Source: Sulfuritalea sp.
GTDB lineage: Bacteria > Pseudomonadota > Gammaproteobacteria > Burkholderiales > Rhodocyclaceae
Length of the DNA stretch: 64,000 nt
Direction of reading: 5' to 3'
Assembly: GCA_023700805.1 (NCBI GenBank)
Contig: JAMPYF010000017.1
Span: forward strand, 1-64,000
Shown: one piece after another, positions 49,048 through 58,148 of the stretch
Layout: each line of letters opens with the position of its first letter
How positions within the stretch are numbered: the stretch's first letter is position 1
Position numbers and translations under genes: made by a program
The notes under the pieces: generated by a model
Databases searched by the model: none
Told to the model about the DNA's origin: nothing
What the model saw: only the letters and a program-made list of their open reading frames with translations

Positions 49048-49848
49048 TTACTCCACCTTGGCTTTGGCGCGCAAATCGTCGATGTGCTTTTGTACCTGAC
49101 GCTGCTGCAGCTGCTGGCCGATCTGGCCCTTGGCTTCGTCGATGCCCGGCAACTTGAGTTCGCGCGTGTCTTCGAGCAGGATCACATGCCAGCCGAAGTC
49201 GCTCTTCACCGGGGTTTCGGTGAACTTGCCTTTTTCCAGCTTGGTCATGGCCGCCGAGAAGGGCGGCACGAAGGAGGCGGGGTTGGCCCAGCCCAGATCG
49301 CCGCCGCGTTCCTTGGAGCCCGGATCCTTGGAGTCTTTCGCCAGATCCTCGATCTTGGCGCCCTTCTTCAGCTTTTCGATAATGGCCTTGGCTTCGTCTT
49401 CCTTCTCCACCAGGATATGACGGGCCTTGTACTCCTTGCTGCCGAGCTTGGCGCGGATCTCCTCGTATTCCTTCCTGATCTGCTCGTCGGTGACGGGATG
49501 GGTGCGCACATATTCATTGAGGTAGGCACCGATCAGCACGCCTTGGCGGGCAAGGTCGATCTGGCCCTGAACCTCGGGCTTCTTGTCGAAACCCTTCTTG
49601 ATTGATTCCTGGGTGAGGACTTCGCGGCGCACCAGTTCTTCCATCACGGCCTTGCGCAGTTCCGGCGAATCGGGCTGACCCTGCGCGGCCTGGCCGGCAA
49701 TCAGCGCATCGGCGCGGAGCTTGGGAATGGCCTTGCCGTTGACCGTGGCGAAAGTCGCGGATTCGGCCTTCTTCTGGGCCAGGGCGGGCGTTGCACCGAC
49801 CGAAACGGCAAAGGCGAGCAGGAGGGCGTGACGGAGAGTACGGTTCAT
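49048..49848 (-). CDS. periplasmic parvulin-type peptidyl-prolyl isomerase
   Basis: A 266-residue protein with a signal peptide (MNRTLRHALLLAFAVSVGATPALA). A SurA-like N-terminal helical region is followed by one PpiC rotamase domain (about 140-235; YKARHILVEKEDEAKAIIEKL ... GGDLGWANP ... FGWHVILLED). It helps fold exported proteins. Start at 49848; the ten codons upstream lack a signal-like start. bolA lies 26 bases upstream. Confidence 0.92.
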   Translation of the reverse strand: MNRTLRHALLLAFAVSVGATPALAQKKAESATFATVNGKAIPKLRADALIAGQAAQGQPDSPELRKAVMEELVRREVLTQESIKKGFDKKPEVQGQIDLARQGVLIGAYLNEYVRTHPVTDEQIRKEYEEIRAKLGSKEYKARHILVEKEDEAKAIIEKLKKGAKIEDLAKDSKDPGSKERGGDLGWANPASFVPPFSAAMTKLEKGKFTETPVKSDFGWHVILLEDTRELKLPGIDEAKGQIGQQLQQRQVQKHIDDLRAKAKVE

Positions 49849-49874
49849 CGTGGTTCCTGAATGGGCGGGGGTTG

Positions 49875-50138
49875 TCATGGTTCGTCGGGAGTTTTCGCGG
49901 TAATGCTGAGTGCGTGAATTTCCCGCTTCATCAGCGGGCCGAGCGCATCATACACCAAGCGATGTCTTTCCATTGTCCTGAAACCGGCGAAGCGCGGCGA
50001 GACGATTTGCAGCCGGAAATGGCCGCCGCCGCTCCTCGCGCCGGCGTGTCCTGCATGCTTGGCGGAGTCGTCGATGATCTCGATGGAAACCGGGTCGAGC
50101 GCGGCGAGGCTGGCGCGCATCGCATCGATGACGTTCAT
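49875..50138 (-). CDS. bolA: BolA-family protein
   Basis: An 87-residue protein with the BolA fold; [16 protein letters not shown] and the helix [11 protein letters not shown] are the conserved core. BolA proteins pair with monothiol glutaredoxins in iron-sulfur and stress signalling. Overlaps yciI by four bases (ATGA). Confidence 0.93.
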   Translation of the reverse strand: MNVIDAMRASLAALDPVSIEIIDDSAKHAGHAGARSGGGHFRLQIVSPRFAGFRTMERHRLVYDALGPLMKREIHALSITAKTPDEP

Positions 50139-50443
50139 GATCGGGGGAACACCTGCTTGAATGGGCGCACCGTGACGCGGGCATAGACGCCGGCGGCGAC
50201 GTAGGGGTCGGCGTCGGCCCAGGCCTGTGCCGCCTCCAGGGAATCGAATTCGGCGACGATCAGGCTGCCGACAAAGCCGGCAGGGCCGGGATCGGCGCTG
50301 TCTATCGCGGGAAAGGGTCCGCCCGCCACCATGCGCCCCGCCGCCTCCAGTTCGACCAGGCGGGCGAGGTGGGCAGGACGGCTGGCCAGGCGCTGTTCGA
50401 GACTGTTCGGCACATCTTCGCCGACGATGGCATACAGCATCAT
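50135..50443 (-). CDS. YciI-like protein
   Basis: A 102-residue protein of the YCII superfamily (dimeric alpha-beta barrel). Conserved parts are [20 protein letters not shown] and [10 protein letters not shown], with an Asp/His pair (EDV, AHLARL) near the expected active site. Function in cells unclear. Start ATG 50443 overlaps the yciB stop; yciB-yciI-bolA-ppi is a frequent betaproteobacterial order. Confidence 0.9.
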   Translation of the reverse strand: MMLYAIVGEDVPNSLEQRLASRPAHLARLVELEAAGRMVAGGPFPAIDSADPGPAGFVGSLIVAEFDSLEAAQAWADADPYVAAGVYARVTVRPFKQVFPRS

Positions 50444-51015
50444 GACTTCTCCGATGGAGCTTCCGGGTGGGGAGGGGGCGGGGCCTTCTCGTCGGGAAGG
50501 TACCTGGCGAGGACCACGCCCTGCAGAATGATGAAGACGATCATCAGGCCCATGCCGCCGAAGAGCTTGAAACTGACCCAGATATCGGTGCTGAAGTTGA
50601 ACGCGACCCACAGGTTGGCCACGCCCATCACCGCGAAAAAGCCTATCCAGGCAAAGTTGAGCCGGCTCCAGAGCGCGGCGGGAAGTTCCACCTGCTGTTC
50701 CAGCATGGCGCGGATCAGGTTCTTGCCGAAGAACTGCGCGGAGCCGAACAGGGTCACGGCGAACAGCCAGTAGAGTATGGTCGGCTTCCATTTGATGAAT
50801 GTTTCATCATGGAGGATCAGCGTCGCACCGCCGAATACCACGACCAGTCCGAGGCTGACCCAGAGCATGGTGTCGACCTTGCCGTGGCGATGCCAGACCC
50901 AGCCGATCTGCGCCATCGTCGCGGCGATTACTACGCCGGTGGCGATGTAGATGTCGAAGACCTTGAAGGCGGCGAAGAAGAGGATGACGGGAAACAGGTC
51001 GAAGAGGAATTTCAT
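50440..51015 (-). CDS. yciB: inner-membrane protein YciB (septation protein A family)
   Basis: A 191-residue protein with five hydrophobic helices and the family opening [20 protein letters not shown]. YciB is linked to envelope integrity and cell elongation in enterobacteria. The last 20 residues ([17 protein letters not shown]) are a Pro-rich tail. Confidence 0.94.
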   Translation of the reverse strand: MKFLFDLFPVILFFAAFKVFDIYIATGVVIAATMAQIGWVWHRHGKVDTMLWVSLGLVVVFGGATLILHDETFIKWKPTILYWLFAVTLFGSAQFFGKNLIRAMLEQQVELPAALWSRLNFAWIGFFAVMGVANLWVAFNFSTDIWVSFKLFGGMGLMIVFIILQGVVLARYLPDEKAPPPPHPEAPSEKS

Positions 51016-51066
51016 GTGTTGAATTATAGGGCGGCAGCCGGGTTCCCATCGAGCACAGCGAGCAAA

Positions 51067-51501
51067 TCAGTTACCCCCTTTCCCGGGAAGGGGGATGGGG
51101 GATGGCTCGTCAACGGCTAAATTCAGCGAAGCTGAATTTATGCAGTAGCGCAAACCTGTCGGCGCCGGACCGTCGGGAAAGACGTGGCCCAGATGGGCGC
51201 CGCAGTTGCTGCAGACGACCTCGGTGCGGTGCATCGCATGACTGGTGTCTGCAAGTTCGTCGATGTCGCCCGGCTCGATCGGGGCGGTGAAGCTGGGCCA
51301 ACCGCAACCGGAATCGAATTTCGCCGCCGACTCAAACAGCGGTTCGCCGCAGCCGATGCAACGATAGATTCCCGCCTCCTTGCAGTCCCAGTACTCGCCG
51401 CTGAAGGCGCGCTCTGTGCCCTTCTCGCGGGTGACGTGGTATTGCATGGGCGTGAGTTGCGCGCGCCATTCGGCTTCGGTCTTGCTGATCTTTTTGCTCA
51501 T
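51067..51501 (-). CDS. msrB: peptide-methionine (R)-S-oxide reductase
   Basis: A 144-residue enzyme repairing oxidised methionine. Zinc cysteines appear in CIGCGEP and [12 protein letters not shown]; the catalytic Cys is in [10 protein letters not shown]. Start ATG 51501 ([13 protein letters not shown]). The protein runs about 10 residues past the family end ([13 protein letters not shown]), and those codons are a C-run/G-run hairpin element, so the element has supplied a new 3' end. Confidence 0.95.
   Translation of the reverse strand: MSKKISKTEAEWRAQLTPMQYHVTREKGTERAFSGEYWDCKEAGIYRCIGCGEPLFESAAKFDSGCGWPSFTAPIEPGDIDELADTSHAMHRTEVVCSNCGAHLGHVFPDGPAPTGLRYCINSASLNLAVDEPSPIPLPGKGGN
51074..51103. 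repeat. C-run/G-run hairpin element, copy 3 (3' end of msrB)
   Basis: CCCCCTTTCCCGGGAAGGGGG forms a near-perfect hairpin, followed by ATGGGGGATGG. On the msrB strand it reads CCCCCATCCCCCTTCCCGGG, close to copy 1 (CCCCCCCATCCCCCC). Confidence 0.65.
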
Positions 51502-51521
51502 GAGCGTCTCCTGGGGCTGAC

Positions 51522-51527
51522 TATAAT
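51522..51527 (+). promoter_or_regulatory. possible -10 box before dadA
   Basis: TATAAT in the divergent gap between msrB and dadA, 135 bases before the dadA start. No -35 box at a good distance. The gap holds no gene I can support. Confidence 0.35.
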
Positions 51528-51662
51528 GCGGCCCACGATGAGCGAGATCAAGCCGCGCAGGCAAATAGCCATATTCCCGGAGCTTGCGCCGGTGACGGTG
51601 CGTTGCACGCCTGGAACGCCGCTGTGGCGGCAGACGCCCCCGGGCGGGAGCGGAACGACTCG

Positions 51663-52916
51663 ATGCGCGTGACCGTGCTCGGCGCCGGCGTCGTCGGCGT
51701 GACCAGTGCCTGGTACCTGGCGGCGGAGGGGCACGAGGTGACCGTCATCGACCGTCAGCCGCAGCCGGCGCAGGAGACCAGTTTCGCCAACGGCGGCCAG
51801 ATCTCGGTCAGCCATGCCGAACCCTGGGCCAATCCCCGCGCACCCTTGAAGGCGTTGCAATGGCTGGGACGCGAAGATGCTCCGCTGTTGTGGCGCCTGC
51901 GCGCCGATCCGGCGCAATGGGCCTGGGGCCTGCGCTTCCTGCGCGAATGCACGGCGGCGCGGGCGCGCGCCAATCTCGGCGCCATCGTCAGGCTCGGGCT
52001 GGCCAGCCGCGCCGCGCTGCAGGGCTTGCGGCGGGAACTGGCCCTCGAATACGACCATCTCGAGCGCGGCATCCTGCATTTCTATACCGACCCCGGTGAA
52101 TTTGAGCATGCCTTGCCGCAGGCGGCGCTGATGCGCGAGTTCGGTTGCGAGAGGGTGCCGCAGACGGCGGCGCAATGCCTGGCGATAGAGCCCGCCTTGG
52201 CAGGATCGCGGCTTCCGGTGGTGGGCGGCACCTATACCGCCAGCGACGAATCGGGCGATGCGCGGCGCTTCACCGAGGCTTTGGCGCGGCATGCGGCGGC
52301 GCGCGGCGTGCGTTTCCGCCAAGGCGAGACGGTGCAGGCACTGCTGCGCGAAGGCGGCCGGTTGAGCGGTGTGCGCCTGGTTTCGGGCGAAATTCTGGCG
52401 GCAGACCTGACCGTGCTGGCATTGGGCAGTTATTCGCCCTTGTTGTTGCGGCCGCTGGGCCTGCGCCTGCCGGTCTATCCCGCCAAGGGCTATTCGGCCA
52501 CGCTGGGCTTGCCGGACGGGGCAATCGCGCCGACCGTCAGCCTCACCGACGACGGGTACAAGATCGTCATTTCGCGCCTCGGCCGATCGCTGCGCGTGGC
52601 CGGCACGGCAGAGTTCAATGGCTACGACACCTCGCTCAACCCCGCGCGCTGCGCTGCGCTGCTGCACCGCATCGGCGAGATCTTTCCGGCGCTGGCGAGG
52701 GTCAGCGAGGTCAGCTACTGGGCCGGGCTGCGTCCGGCGACACCGGGCAATGTGCCGCTGATCGGCGACATGGCGGGTGCCGGGCTGGCCGGCTTGTGGC
52801 TCAATACCGGTCACGGTACGCTGGGCTGGACCCTGGCCTGCGGCTCGGCGCGATTGCTGGCGGATCTGGTTGCCGGCCGCGACCCCGGGCTGGATGCGGC
52901 GCCGTATCGGTTATGA
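51663..52916 (+). CDS. dadA: D-amino acid dehydrogenase small subunit
   Basis: A 417-residue FAD enzyme that deaminates D-amino acids and feeds electrons to the respiratory chain. The N-terminal dinucleotide motif is [20 protein letters not shown], followed by the typical [11 protein letters not shown]. The C-terminal FAD-contact region reads [18 protein letters not shown] 51663 is the family start. alr is also in the window (18 kb away), so both making and breaking of D-alanine are encoded. Confidence 0.93.
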   Translation: MRVTVLGAGVVGVTSAWYLAAEGHEVTVIDRQPQPAQETSFANGGQISVSHAEPWANPRAPLKALQWLGREDAPLLWRLRADPAQWAWGLRFLRECTAARARANLGAIVRLGLASRAALQGLRRELALEYDHLERGILHFYTDPGEFEHALPQAALMREFGCERVPQTAAQCLAIEPALAGSRLPVVGGTYTASDESGDARRFTEALARHAAARGVRFRQGETVQALLREGGRLSGVRLVSGEILAADLTVLALGSYSPLLLRPLGLRLPVYPAKGYSATLGLPDGAIAPTVSLTDDGYKIVISRLGRSLRVAGTAEFNGYDTSLNPARCAALLHRIGEIFPALARVSEVSYWAGLRPATPGNVPLIGDMAGAGLAGLWLNTGHGTLGWTLACGSARLLADLVAGRDPGLDAAPYRL

Positions 52917-52937
52917 GCGGGTTCTGAGCGCCGTACT

Positions 52938-52950
52938 GCCAGCGCCAACT
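52938..52950 (+). repeat. dispersed motif core GCCAGCGCCAACT (dadA-DUF2863 gap)
   Basis: Exact 13-base core, followed by TTCTAA, filling most of the 36-base gap between two convergent genes. Confidence 0.65.
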
Positions 52951-52952
52951 TT

Positions 52953-54125
52953 CTAATGTAAATGCCGCGGCGCGGTTTCGGCCTGCTCTTCGGGCAGTTC
53001 CGCGTGCACCGGCTCGCCTTCGGGATTCGGATAGAGCGGCGCGCCGCAGTCGTCGCAGAATTCGAGCGGAAAGCGCTGGTCGAGCATCAGCACGTTGGTC
53101 ACGCCGGCCTCCCGCAATGCGGCTTCGATCTGGGTCGGCGCATCATTGGTCTCGTCTTCGTGTTCGAGCAGCGGCCAGACCACGCCATGCAGCACGTCGC
53201 TGTTGCCGCGCTGGGTGAAGCCGATGCGGAATTCCTCGAGCTGGCGATCATGGAAAGGCGCCACCACGGCGCGCAGTTCGCCCGCCGGCTGGTTCAGCAC
53301 GGTCTGCAGGAAGGCCACGGCGGCGCGCAGCGACCAGGGACGCGAGGCGCGGTCGGCATCGCGCACGGCGGCATGGTAGGCCAGCACCGGCATGAATTCG
53401 AGGGCGCAGGCGGGCAGCAGCGGCCGCAGCGCTTCGCCGCCCTGCACAGCCCATTGCCGGAAGGATTCCGCCGGATCGCCATCATCCTCCTGCCAGCGGA
53501 ACAGCGCCGCGCCGCGCGGAGCGGCGACGGCGCCGACCAGGTAGCGGGTGTCGGAGAGGAAGTTCATGGTCTCAGGCAGTTGCGCCGGGTCGAATTTCAG
53601 GTTGCGGCCATGGACCGCGGCCTTGGCCAGCTTGCCCGCAAGCTCTGCGGTGTCCACATAGTTTTGCGGCAACTGGTCGGGGCTGTAGAGAACATCGCAG
53701 AGGCTGAGCTTGGCGTCGGCGGCGAGTACATGGGCCTGCAGATGAACCCGCAGGGCATCGAGCTGCGCCGCGGGAATGTTCCCCGACGGTATCTGGAAGC
53801 GGGACCAGGCCAGCACCGGCGCCGCGATCATCACCGTGTCGAGGCCGCCGGCGGCTTCGGCGCGGCGGGTTTCGGCACAGGATTCGATCATGTCGGCCAG
53901 TTCGTCGTAGGCGCGCGAGCCGCCGTTATAGAGATGGTCCAGCACGGCGACCAGGGCTTCTTCCCCGTTGTCGGCCAGCAGGTGGTCTATGTGCGTCGCC
54001 AGGCGGGCTTCCCAATAGGCGTCCTCGATCCGGTTCGAGGATAGGCTGAGCCGGGTGGCCAGGCGCGTCAGCAATTCGGTATCGGGCGTCTGGCGGGCAC
54101 GGCGTGGAAGGCGGTTGCGTTTCAT
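52953..54125 (-). CDS. DUF2863 protein
   Basis: A 390-residue protein of a betaproteobacterial family of unknown role. Start at MKRNRLPRRARQTPD (54125). Mixed helix/strand; conserved-looking parts are YWEARLATHIDHLLADNGEEAL and FCDDCGAPLYPNPEGEP near the end, a Cys pair that could bind metal. Frames open far upstream on this strand are shadows of the pit genes. Confidence 0.85.
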   Translation of the reverse strand: MKRNRLPRRARQTPDTELLTRLATRLSLSSNRIEDAYWEARLATHIDHLLADNGEEALVAVLDHLYNGGSRAYDELADMIESCAETRRAEAAGGLDTVMIAAPVLAWSRFQIPSGNIPAAQLDALRVHLQAHVLAADAKLSLCDVLYSPDQLPQNYVDTAELAGKLAKAAVHGRNLKFDPAQLPETMNFLSDTRYLVGAVAAPRGAALFRWQEDDGDPAESFRQWAVQGGEALRPLLPACALEFMPVLAYHAAVRDADRASRPWSLRAAVAFLQTVLNQPAGELRAVVAPFHDRQLEEFRIGFTQRGNSDVLHGVVWPLLEHEDETNDAPTQIEAALREAGVTNVLMLDQRFPLEFCDDCGAPLYPNPEGEPVHAELPEEQAETAPRHLH

Positions 54126-54263
54126 GGAAAACTCAGGCCGAAAAATAAGCCGGCAGAAGCGCCGGATGCGAATTCTACCAGTTGGCCGGGCCGGTAGACC
54201 GGGCGCGGCGCGCTGCCGGAAGCTGATAAAATCCGCCTGTTTTTTTGCCAGCGGTGGTGCCCG

Positions 54264-54902
54264 ATGTTCTCCAAATTGATGCCCAAGGAAGCCAAGTTCT
54301 TCGATTTGTTCAATGCCCACGCCGATTTGGTGGTCAAGGGCGGAAGGCAACTGGTGGCCCTGGTGGACGATCTGGGGAAGGGCCCCGATGTGCTGGCGCA
54401 ACATGTCCAGGCCATCGACGAGATCGAGACCACGGCCGACAAGATCACTCACGAAACCATTGCGCTGCTGCATACCTCGTTCAATACGCCGCTGGATCGC
54501 GACGAAATCCACCAGTTGATCATGCGCATGGACGATATCCTGGACCTGATCCAGGATTTCGCCGAGGCCATGTACCTCTACGACATCCGCCAGTTGACGC
54601 CGGAGGCCAGGCAGCTTTCGGACATCGTCGCCTCCAGTTGCGAGCGGGTGAGATCGGCCGTGGTGCTGCTCAACAAGATGGACAACGCGCCGGCCATGCT
54701 CAAGCTGTGCCGCGAAATCGACCAGCTCGAGTCCGACGCCGACCGCGCCATGCGCACCGGCATCACCAAGCTGTTTCGCGAAGAGGCCGACGTGCGCCAG
54801 CTGATCAAGATGAAGGGCATCTACGAACTGCTGGAGTCGGTGACCGACCGGGCCGAGGACGTCGCCAACATCATCGAGGGCATCATCCTCGAGAATTCCT
54901 GA
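54264..54902 (+). CDS. PhoU-like phosphate transport regulator (DUF47)
   Basis: A 212-residue helical protein of the DUF47 family, two three-helix PhoU-type bundles. Acidic metal-binding patterns such as EIETTADKITHE and QLESDADRAMR (E/D-x3-D) recur in each half. It almost always precedes a pit gene, as here with a 9-base gap, and is thought to control Pit activity. Confidence 0.94.
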   Translation: MFSKLMPKEAKFFDLFNAHADLVVKGGRQLVALVDDLGKGPDVLAQHVQAIDEIETTADKITHETIALLHTSFNTPLDRDEIHQLIMRMDDILDLIQDFAEAMYLYDIRQLTPEARQLSDIVASSCERVRSAVVLLNKMDNAPAMLKLCREIDQLESDADRAMRTGITKLFREEADVRQLIKMKGIYELLESVTDRAEDVANIIEGIILENS

Positions 54903-54911
54903 ACGGCTGCC

Positions 54912-55919
54912 ATGCAAGCAGTCGAAATGAGTCTCACGGTGATCGTGGTGTTGGTGCTGCTGGCGCTCGCCTTCGATTTCATGAACGGCTTTCACGATGC
55001 GGCGAATTCGATCGCCACGATTGTTTCCACCGGCGTCCTGAAGCCGCAGCAGGCGGTGGCCTGGGCGGCCTTCTTCAACGTGGTGGCGATTGCGGTGTTC
55101 CAGCTCAAGGTGGCCAGCACCATCGGCAAGGGCACCATCGATCCGGCCATCGTCGACCACTATGTGGTGTTCGGCGCCTTGATCGGCGCCATCGCCTGGA
55201 ACATCATCACCTGGTACTACGGCATCCCGTCGAGCTCGTCGCACGCGCTGATCGGCGGCCTGGCCGGCGCGGCGATGGCCAAGTCCGGCACCGGCTCCCT
55301 GGTCTGGGCCGGCATCGGCAAGGTGGTGGCCTTCATCCTGGTCGCACCGCTGCTCGGCTTCATTCTCGGCGGCGCGCTGATGGTGGCGGTGTCCTGGCTG
55401 TGCAATCGAAGTACGCCGCGCAAGGTGGACAAGAGCTTCCGTCGCCTGCAACTGGTCTCGGCTGCTGCCTACAGCCTCGGCCATGGCGGCAACGATGCGC
55501 AAAAGACCATAGGCATCATCTGGATGCTGCTGATCGCCGCCGGCATATCGAATTCAGGCGAGTCGGTGCCGATGTGGGTGGTGTTCTCCTGCTACGCCGC
55601 GATGGGCCTGGGTACCATGTTCGGCGGCTGGCGCATCGTCAAGACCATGGGCCAGCGCATCACCAAGCTGCGCCCGGTGGGCGGCTTCTGCGCCGAAACC
55701 GGCGGCGCGATTACCCTGTTCCTGGCCACCGTGCTGGGCATTCCCGTGTCCACCACCCACACCATTACCGGCGCCATCGTTGGCGTCGGGACGTCCAAGG
55801 GACCCAGCAACGTACGCTGGGGGGTCGCCGGCGGCATCGTCTGGGCCTGGGTCCTGACGATCCCGGCCAGCGCCTTGATTGCGGCCGCGGCCTGGTGGCT
55901 GGGGCGTTTCCTGCTGTAA
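54912..55919 (+). CDS. pit: low-affinity inorganic phosphate transporter Pit
   Basis: A 335-residue inner-membrane protein. The duplicated PiT signatures are visible: ALAFDFMNGFHDAANSIAT near the start and SLGHGGNDAQKTIGIIW in the second half. Ten or so membrane helices. Takes up metal-phosphate with protons. Forms a two-gene unit with the DUF47 gene. Confidence 0.96.
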   Translation: MQAVEMSLTVIVVLVLLALAFDFMNGFHDAANSIATIVSTGVLKPQQAVAWAAFFNVVAIAVFQLKVASTIGKGTIDPAIVDHYVVFGALIGAIAWNIITWYYGIPSSSSHALIGGLAGAAMAKSGTGSLVWAGIGKVVAFILVAPLLGFILGGALMVAVSWLCNRSTPRKVDKSFRRLQLVSAAAYSLGHGGNDAQKTIGIIWMLLIAAGISNSGESVPMWVVFSCYAAMGLGTMFGGWRIVKTMGQRITKLRPVGGFCAETGGAITLFLATVLGIPVSTTHTITGAIVGVGTSKGPSNVRWGVAGGIVWAWVLTIPASALIAAAAWWLGRFLL

Positions 55920-55925
55920 TGCGCC

Positions 55926-56264
55926 ATGAGCCCGTGCCAGTCGTGCGGCGCCTGCTGCGCCACTTACCGGGTTACGCTGCACAGCGATGAAATCGACGAC
56001 ATGCCGGGCGGCCGGGTGCCGGCCGGGCTGACCGAGCCGATCGGCGCGCAATTGGCATGCATGCGCGGCAAGGCGGGCGCGCCCTGGCGCTGCATCGCCT
56101 TGCGCGGACGCATCGGCGATGCGGTGTCCTGCGCCATTTACGAGTTTCGTCCGCAGGCCTGCCGCGAGTTCGCGCCGCTGGCTGCCGTAAGTCGTGGCGA
56201 CGAGGCCTGCGACGACGCGCGGCGGCGCCATCGTCTGCCGCCGTTGAGACCGCTGGCAGCATGA
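55926..56264 (+). CDS. YkgJ-family cysteine cluster protein
   Basis: A 112-residue protein. Four N-terminal/central cysteines in CQSCGACC plus later Cys (LACM, WRCIA, SCAIYEFRPQACREF) match the YkgJ family, thought to bind zinc or an iron-sulfur cluster. Function unknown. Overlaps the next gene by four bases (ATGA). Confidence 0.9.
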   Translation: MSPCQSCGACCATYRVTLHSDEIDDMPGGRVPAGLTEPIGAQLACMRGKAGAPWRCIALRGRIGDAVSCAIYEFRPQACREFAPLAAVSRGDEACDDARRRHRLPPLRPLAA

Positions 56265-57145
56265 ACACCCGCATTGCGCCCGGTCCGGCGGCATTCGGCC
56301 TGATGGTGCTGCTGTGCGCCATCTGGGGCTTCCAGCAGGTGGCGATGAAATTCGCCAGCGCGGAGATCAGTCCGATCATGCAGGCCGGCTTGCGCTCGGG
56401 ACTCGGCGCCGTTCTCGTCTACGCCTGGTCGCGCTGGCGCGGCATCGCCCTCTTTGCGCGCGACGGCTCGCTGCGCCCGGGCCTGCTGGCTGGCCTGCTG
56501 TTCGGCTTCGAATTCGTCTTCATTTTCGTCGGCGTCGATCTGACCACGGTCTCGCGCATGGTGGTGTTCCTGTACACCGCGCCGTGCTTCACGGTACTCG
56601 GGCTGCATTTTTTCGTACCCGGCGAGCGCATGGGCTGGCGCCAGGGCGGCGGCGTGCTGCTGGCTTTCGCCGGCCTGGTCACCGCCTTCATCGACAAGGC
56701 CGCGGGCGGCAGCCTGCTTGGCGATTTCTTCGGGGTGCTGGCGGCATTGTTCTGGGCCGCGACCACGGTGCTGATCCGCGCCACGGCGCTGGCCAGGGTG
56801 ACGGCGACCAAGGTATTGCTGTACCAGCTGGTGGTGTCGGCCGCGATCATGTTTCCGTTGTCCTGGCTGGTCGGCGAGCGTGGCATCGGCGCGCTGTCAG
56901 CGCCAACTCTCTGGGCCATGGCCTACCAGGTCGTGATCGTGGCCTTCGCCAGCTATCTCGCTTGGTTCTGGCTGCTGACGCGCTATCTGGCCGGGCGGCT
57001 GCTGGTGTTCTCCTTCCTGACGCCGTTGTTCGGCGTCGGCTTCGGCATGGTGCTGATGGGCGACCAGCCCAGCCTGCACTTCTTCGCTGCCGCGGCGATG
57101 GTGGTCGGCGGCATCGTGCTGGTCAATCTGCCAAACCGCAAATGA
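56261..57145 (+). CDS. EamA/DMT-family transporter
   Basis: A 294-residue protein with ten hydrophobic helices and two EamA repeats (starting near LLCAIWGFQQVAMKFA and LLGDFFGVLAALFWAATTV). Members export amino acids or metabolites. Overlaps ykgJ before and azlC after. A loop between helices (GALSAPTLWAM) contains a copy of the dispersed motif. Confidence 0.9.
   Translation: MNTRIAPGPAAFGLMVLLCAIWGFQQVAMKFASAEISPIMQAGLRSGLGAVLVYAWSRWRGIALFARDGSLRPGLLAGLLFGFEFVFIFVGVDLTTVSRMVVFLYTAPCFTVLGLHFFVPGERMGWRQGGGVLLAFAGLVTAFIDKAAGGSLLGDFFGVLAALFWAATTVLIRATALARVTATKVLLYQLVVSAAIMFPLSWLVGERGIGALSAPTLWAMAYQVVIVAFASYLAWFWLLTRYLAGRLLVFSFLTPLFGVGFGMVLMGDQPSLHFFAAAAMVVGGIVLVNLPNRK
56896..56908 (+). repeat. 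dispersed motif core with one change (in eamA)
   Basis: GTCAGCGCCAACT followed by CTCTGG; the 11-base core CAGCGCCAACT is exact. Within a loop of the EamA transporter. Confidence 0.6.
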
Positions 57146-57834
57146 ACGCGAAGCAGGCGTTTTACCTGGGCCTGCGCGCGGTCATGCCGCTGCTGGCCGG
57201 CGTGGCGCCGTTCGGCGTGATCTACGGCGTGGTTGCGCTGCAAAGCGGCATCCCGCCGCCGGCGGCGATGGCCATGTCCTCGATTGTTTTCGCCGGTTCG
57301 GCCCAGTTCCTGCTGGCGCAACTGGTCGGCGTCGGCGCGCCGCCGTTGCTTACCGCGGGTGCGGTGGGCCTGGTCAATTTGCGCCACGCGCTCTATAGCG
57401 CCTCGGTGGCACCGATACTTGCGCACCTGCCGCGGCGCTGGAAGATGCTGTTGGCCTACCTGTTGACCGACGAAGCCTATGCCGCGGCAATTCCGCATCT
57501 GCTGGTCGATGCCGGCGAGTCGCGTTCGCGCCATGCGCACTGGATACTGTTCGGCTCCGGTTTCGGCCTGTGGGCCGGCTGGCAGGTGGCGACGCTGGCC
57601 GGGGTGCTGATCGGCGCGCAACTGCCCTCCGATCTGGGGCTGGATTTTGCCCTGCCGCTGACCTTCATCGCCATCGTGGTGCCGATGATAGCCAGCCGCG
57701 CGCTGCTGGCGGCCGCAGTCACGGCGGGTGCCGTGGCCGTTGTCCTCGCCGCTCTGCCCTACAAGATCGGCCTGTTCATCGCCGCATTGGCCGGACTGGC
57801 GGTCGGCGCGGCGATGACGAGGAAGGCGGCGTGA
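57142..57834 (+). CDS. azlC: branched-chain amino acid exporter, large subunit AzlC
   Basis: A 230-residue inner-membrane protein. The signature APFGVIYGVVALQSG and the block GSAQFLLAQLVG...NLRHALYSAS identify AzlC. It works with AzlD, which begins four bases before its end. Overlaps eamA as well. Confidence 0.94.
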   Translation: MNAKQAFYLGLRAVMPLLAGVAPFGVIYGVVALQSGIPPPAAMAMSSIVFAGSAQFLLAQLVGVGAPPLLTAGAVGLVNLRHALYSASVAPILAHLPRRWKMLLAYLLTDEAYAAAIPHLLVDAGESRSRHAHWILFGSGFGLWAGWQVATLAGVLIGAQLPSDLGLDFALPLTFIAIVVPMIASRALLAAAVTAGAVAVVLAALPYKIGLFIAALAGLAVGAAMTRKAA

Positions 57835-58148
57835 ATCTCTGGGTCCTGATGCTGGTCTGCGGCCTGCTGACCTTTGCGATCCGTTACTCCTTCATCGCCG
57901 CGGAAGGCCATTACCAGCCGCCGCCCTGGTTTCGGCGCCTGCTGCCCTTCGTCCCCATCGCGGCGTTGACTGCCCTCGTGGCGCCGGAGTTGCTGCTGAT
58001 GCAGGGCGAACTGGTGCTCGGCAGCGGCAACCTGCGCTTGTGGGCCGGTCTGGCGGCCATCGTGGTCGCCGCCGTCTGGCGCAACACGCTGCTGACCATA
58101 GGCAGCGGTTTTCTGGCGCTGTTCCTGCTGCAGCGTCTTGCCGGCTAG
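57831..58148 (+). CDS. azlD: branched-chain amino acid exporter, small subunit AzlD
   Basis: A 105-residue protein with four membrane helices; RLLPFVPIAALTALVAPEL is the family core. Start GTG 57831 overlaps the azlC stop. Its TAG stop overlaps the TAG stop of senA on the other strand (shared CTAG). Confidence 0.93.
   Translation: MNLWVLMLVCGLLTFAIRYSFIAAEGHYQPPPWFRRLLPFVPIAALTALVAPELLLMQGELVLGSGNLRLWAGLAAIVVAAVWRNTLLTIGSGFLALFLLQRLAG

Noticed and set aside
51119-51139. Perfect hairpin AAATTCAGC-GAA-GCTGAATTT
   Set aside because: It encodes the conserved NSASLNL stretch next to the MsrB active-site Cys, so protein constraint explains it.
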